NCBI RefSeq assembly: GCF_001310275.1
Contig: NZ_LGYZ01000067.1
Location: 124,001 to 188,000 of the forward strand
Length of the DNA: 64,000 nt
Source of the DNA: Nocardia arizonensis
GTDB lineage: Bacteria > Actinomycetota > Actinomycetes > Mycobacteriales > Mycobacteriaceae
Reading direction: 5' to 3'
Shown: positions 63,097-64,000 of the stretch, piece by piece
How the letters are laid out: the number at the start of each line of letters is the position of its first letter
Numbering within the stretch: position 1 is the stretch's first letter
Program-made: the position numbers and the translations under genes
Notes under the pieces: model-generated
Database searches by the model: none
Seen by the model: only the letters and a program-made list of their open reading frames with translations
Told to the model about the DNA's origin: nothing

Positions 63097-64000
63097 ATGC
63101 AGTCCGATGCTCAACGGCAGTCTTTCCCGTCGGTGACCGAATCCGGTGCCGAACCGGCGGTGTCGAACCTCGCGGGATGGAATCCTGCCGTCGGACCGCC
63201 CGGATGGATATCCGGTTACCAGTCACCCGCGACCGCGAGTGCTCCGCGACCGCCCACCGTTCCCGTCCAGCAGACCCGCGGACTGTCCCCGTTCGGCATG
63301 CCCGCCCGCCACATACTCGAGATTCCGCTGCTGGCGGTGATCGTGGTGCTGACGGCCATGTTCTTCGTGCTCGGCCTGCTGCTGACCCTGGCCGGCTGGA
63401 TACCGATCGAGATCTCCGGCCCGCTGCTGCTCGCACCGCTGGTGCTGGTGATGCAGCGTGGCCTGCTCTACGCGACACTGCGCACGGGCGGAATCAAGAT
63501 CACCCCGACCCAGTTCCCCGACGCCCATCGCATGGTGGTGGAGGCCGCGGCCCGCTTCGGCATGGCGAAGGTGCCGGAGGCGTACGTGGTACTCGGCAAC
63601 GGCGCGATCAACGCCTTCGCCTCGGGACACGGCTTCCGCCGCTTCGTCGCGGTCAACAGCGACCTGTTCGAAATCGGCGGCGCGGCGCGCGATCCCGACG
63701 CGCTGGCGTTCATCATCGGCCACGAAGTCGGCCACATCGCCGCGGGCCACGCCTCCTACTGGCGCTGGCTGGGCATGTACACGGTGCCGTACCTGCCGAT
63801 ACTGGGCGGATCGTTGCAGCGCGCGCAGGAGTACACCGCCGACAACCACGGCTACTGCTACAACCACGAGGGCGCGCGCGGCGCGATGCGGACCCTGGCC
63901 GGGGGCAAATACCTCAACGCACTGGTCGGATTCGACGAGATGGCCGATCGGGCCCCCGCCGAGGGCGGCTTCTTCGTCTGGCTCTACAACGGCCTGGTCA
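63097..64000 (+). CDS. M48-family metallopeptidase, N-terminal part
   Basis: 301 codons up to the window edge, no stop. Two N-terminal hydrophobic segments (ILEIPLLAVIVVLTAMFFVL and ISGPLLLAPLVLVM) anchor it in the membrane; FIIGHEVGHIAAGH carries the HEXXH zinc site and QEYTADNHGY the third ligand Glu. It resembles HtpX-like and mycobacterial membrane M48 peptidases that remove damaged membrane proteins. The gene is divergent from rpiB. Its C-terminus lies outside the window. Confidence 0.9.
   Translation, partial: MQSDAQRQSFPSVTESGAEPAVSNLAGWNPAVGPPGWISGYQSPATASAPRPPTVPVQQTRGLSPFGMPARHILEIPLLAVIVVLTAMFFVLGLLLTLAGWIPIEISGPLLLAPLVLVMQRGLLYATLRTGGIKITPTQFPDAHRMVVEAAARFGMAKVPEAYVVLGNGAINAFASGHGFRRFVAVNSDLFEIGGAARDPDALAFIIGHEVGHIAAGHASYWRWLGMYTVPYLPILGGSLQRAQEYTADNHGYCYNHEGARGAMRTLAGGKYLNALVGFDEMADRAPAEGGFFVWLYNGLV

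Overview
The window is high-GC actinobacterial DNA, most like a mycolic-acid-containing actinomycete such as Nocardia or a close relative. The evidence is ClpX/ClpP1/ClpP2/Tig, actinobacterial IHF, mycobacterial-type Nei2 and RpiB, EspG/PE/PPE-like type VII secretion genes, a KstR-type operator beside a ketosteroid-isomerase-like gene, and a block in the same order as Mycobacterium tuberculosis Rv2249c-Rv2252 (glpD1, TetR, flavoprotein, lipid kinase). Assignment to Nocardia is inference from content. No insertion sequence, prophage, integrase or CRISPR array was seen.

Region 1 (1-13801) is accessory. After the end of a Baeyer-Villiger-type monooxygenase, a MerR regulator and a tiny zinc-finger protein come an O-methyltransferase and, convergent to it, an eight-gene minus-strand operon (13801 down to 2911). 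The operon order is a PEP-synthase/rifampicin-phosphotransferase-like enzyme, an acyl-AMP ligase fused to a nucleotidyltransferase, an ACP, an extended SDR, an NDK-like protein, an AfsA double hot-dog protein, a nitroreductase and a UbiA-family membrane protein. Five of the seven junctions are 4-base ATGA/GTGA overlaps and the other two are 11-13 base overlaps. I read it as an undescribed natural-product or signalling-molecule pathway: an acyl chain is activated and carried on ACP, condensed by the AfsA protein, reduced, phosphorylated or nucleotidylated, and anchored or prenylated at the membrane.

Region 2 (14021-17543) is an orphan type VII secretion module (EspG, PE-like, Pro/Thr-rich PPE-like) followed by an F420-type oxidoreductase with a MerR-type promoter. 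Region 3 (17681-30203) is core housekeeping on the minus strand: valS-folC-DUF4233, ndk, rne, rplU-rpmA-obg-proB. Region 4 (30581-43110) holds a P-loop kinase, a repeat-rich intergenic block, the lipid/glycerol-3-phosphate genes, regulators, an FHA protein and an FdhF/YdeP-FdhD molybdoenzyme pair. Region 5 (43107-50763) holds Nudix, mIHF, a KstR-linked isomerase, a STAS protein, clpX, clpP2-clpP1, tig and an FKBP lipoprotein.

Region 6 (50919-59546) holds phosphoketolase, a second type VII module with the gene order permuted, a repeat-tailed membrane protein and an MmpL transporter. Region 7 (59804-64000) holds tRNA-Pro, tRNA-Gly, a GGDEF protein, nei2, rpiB and the start of an M48 peptidase gene that runs off the window.
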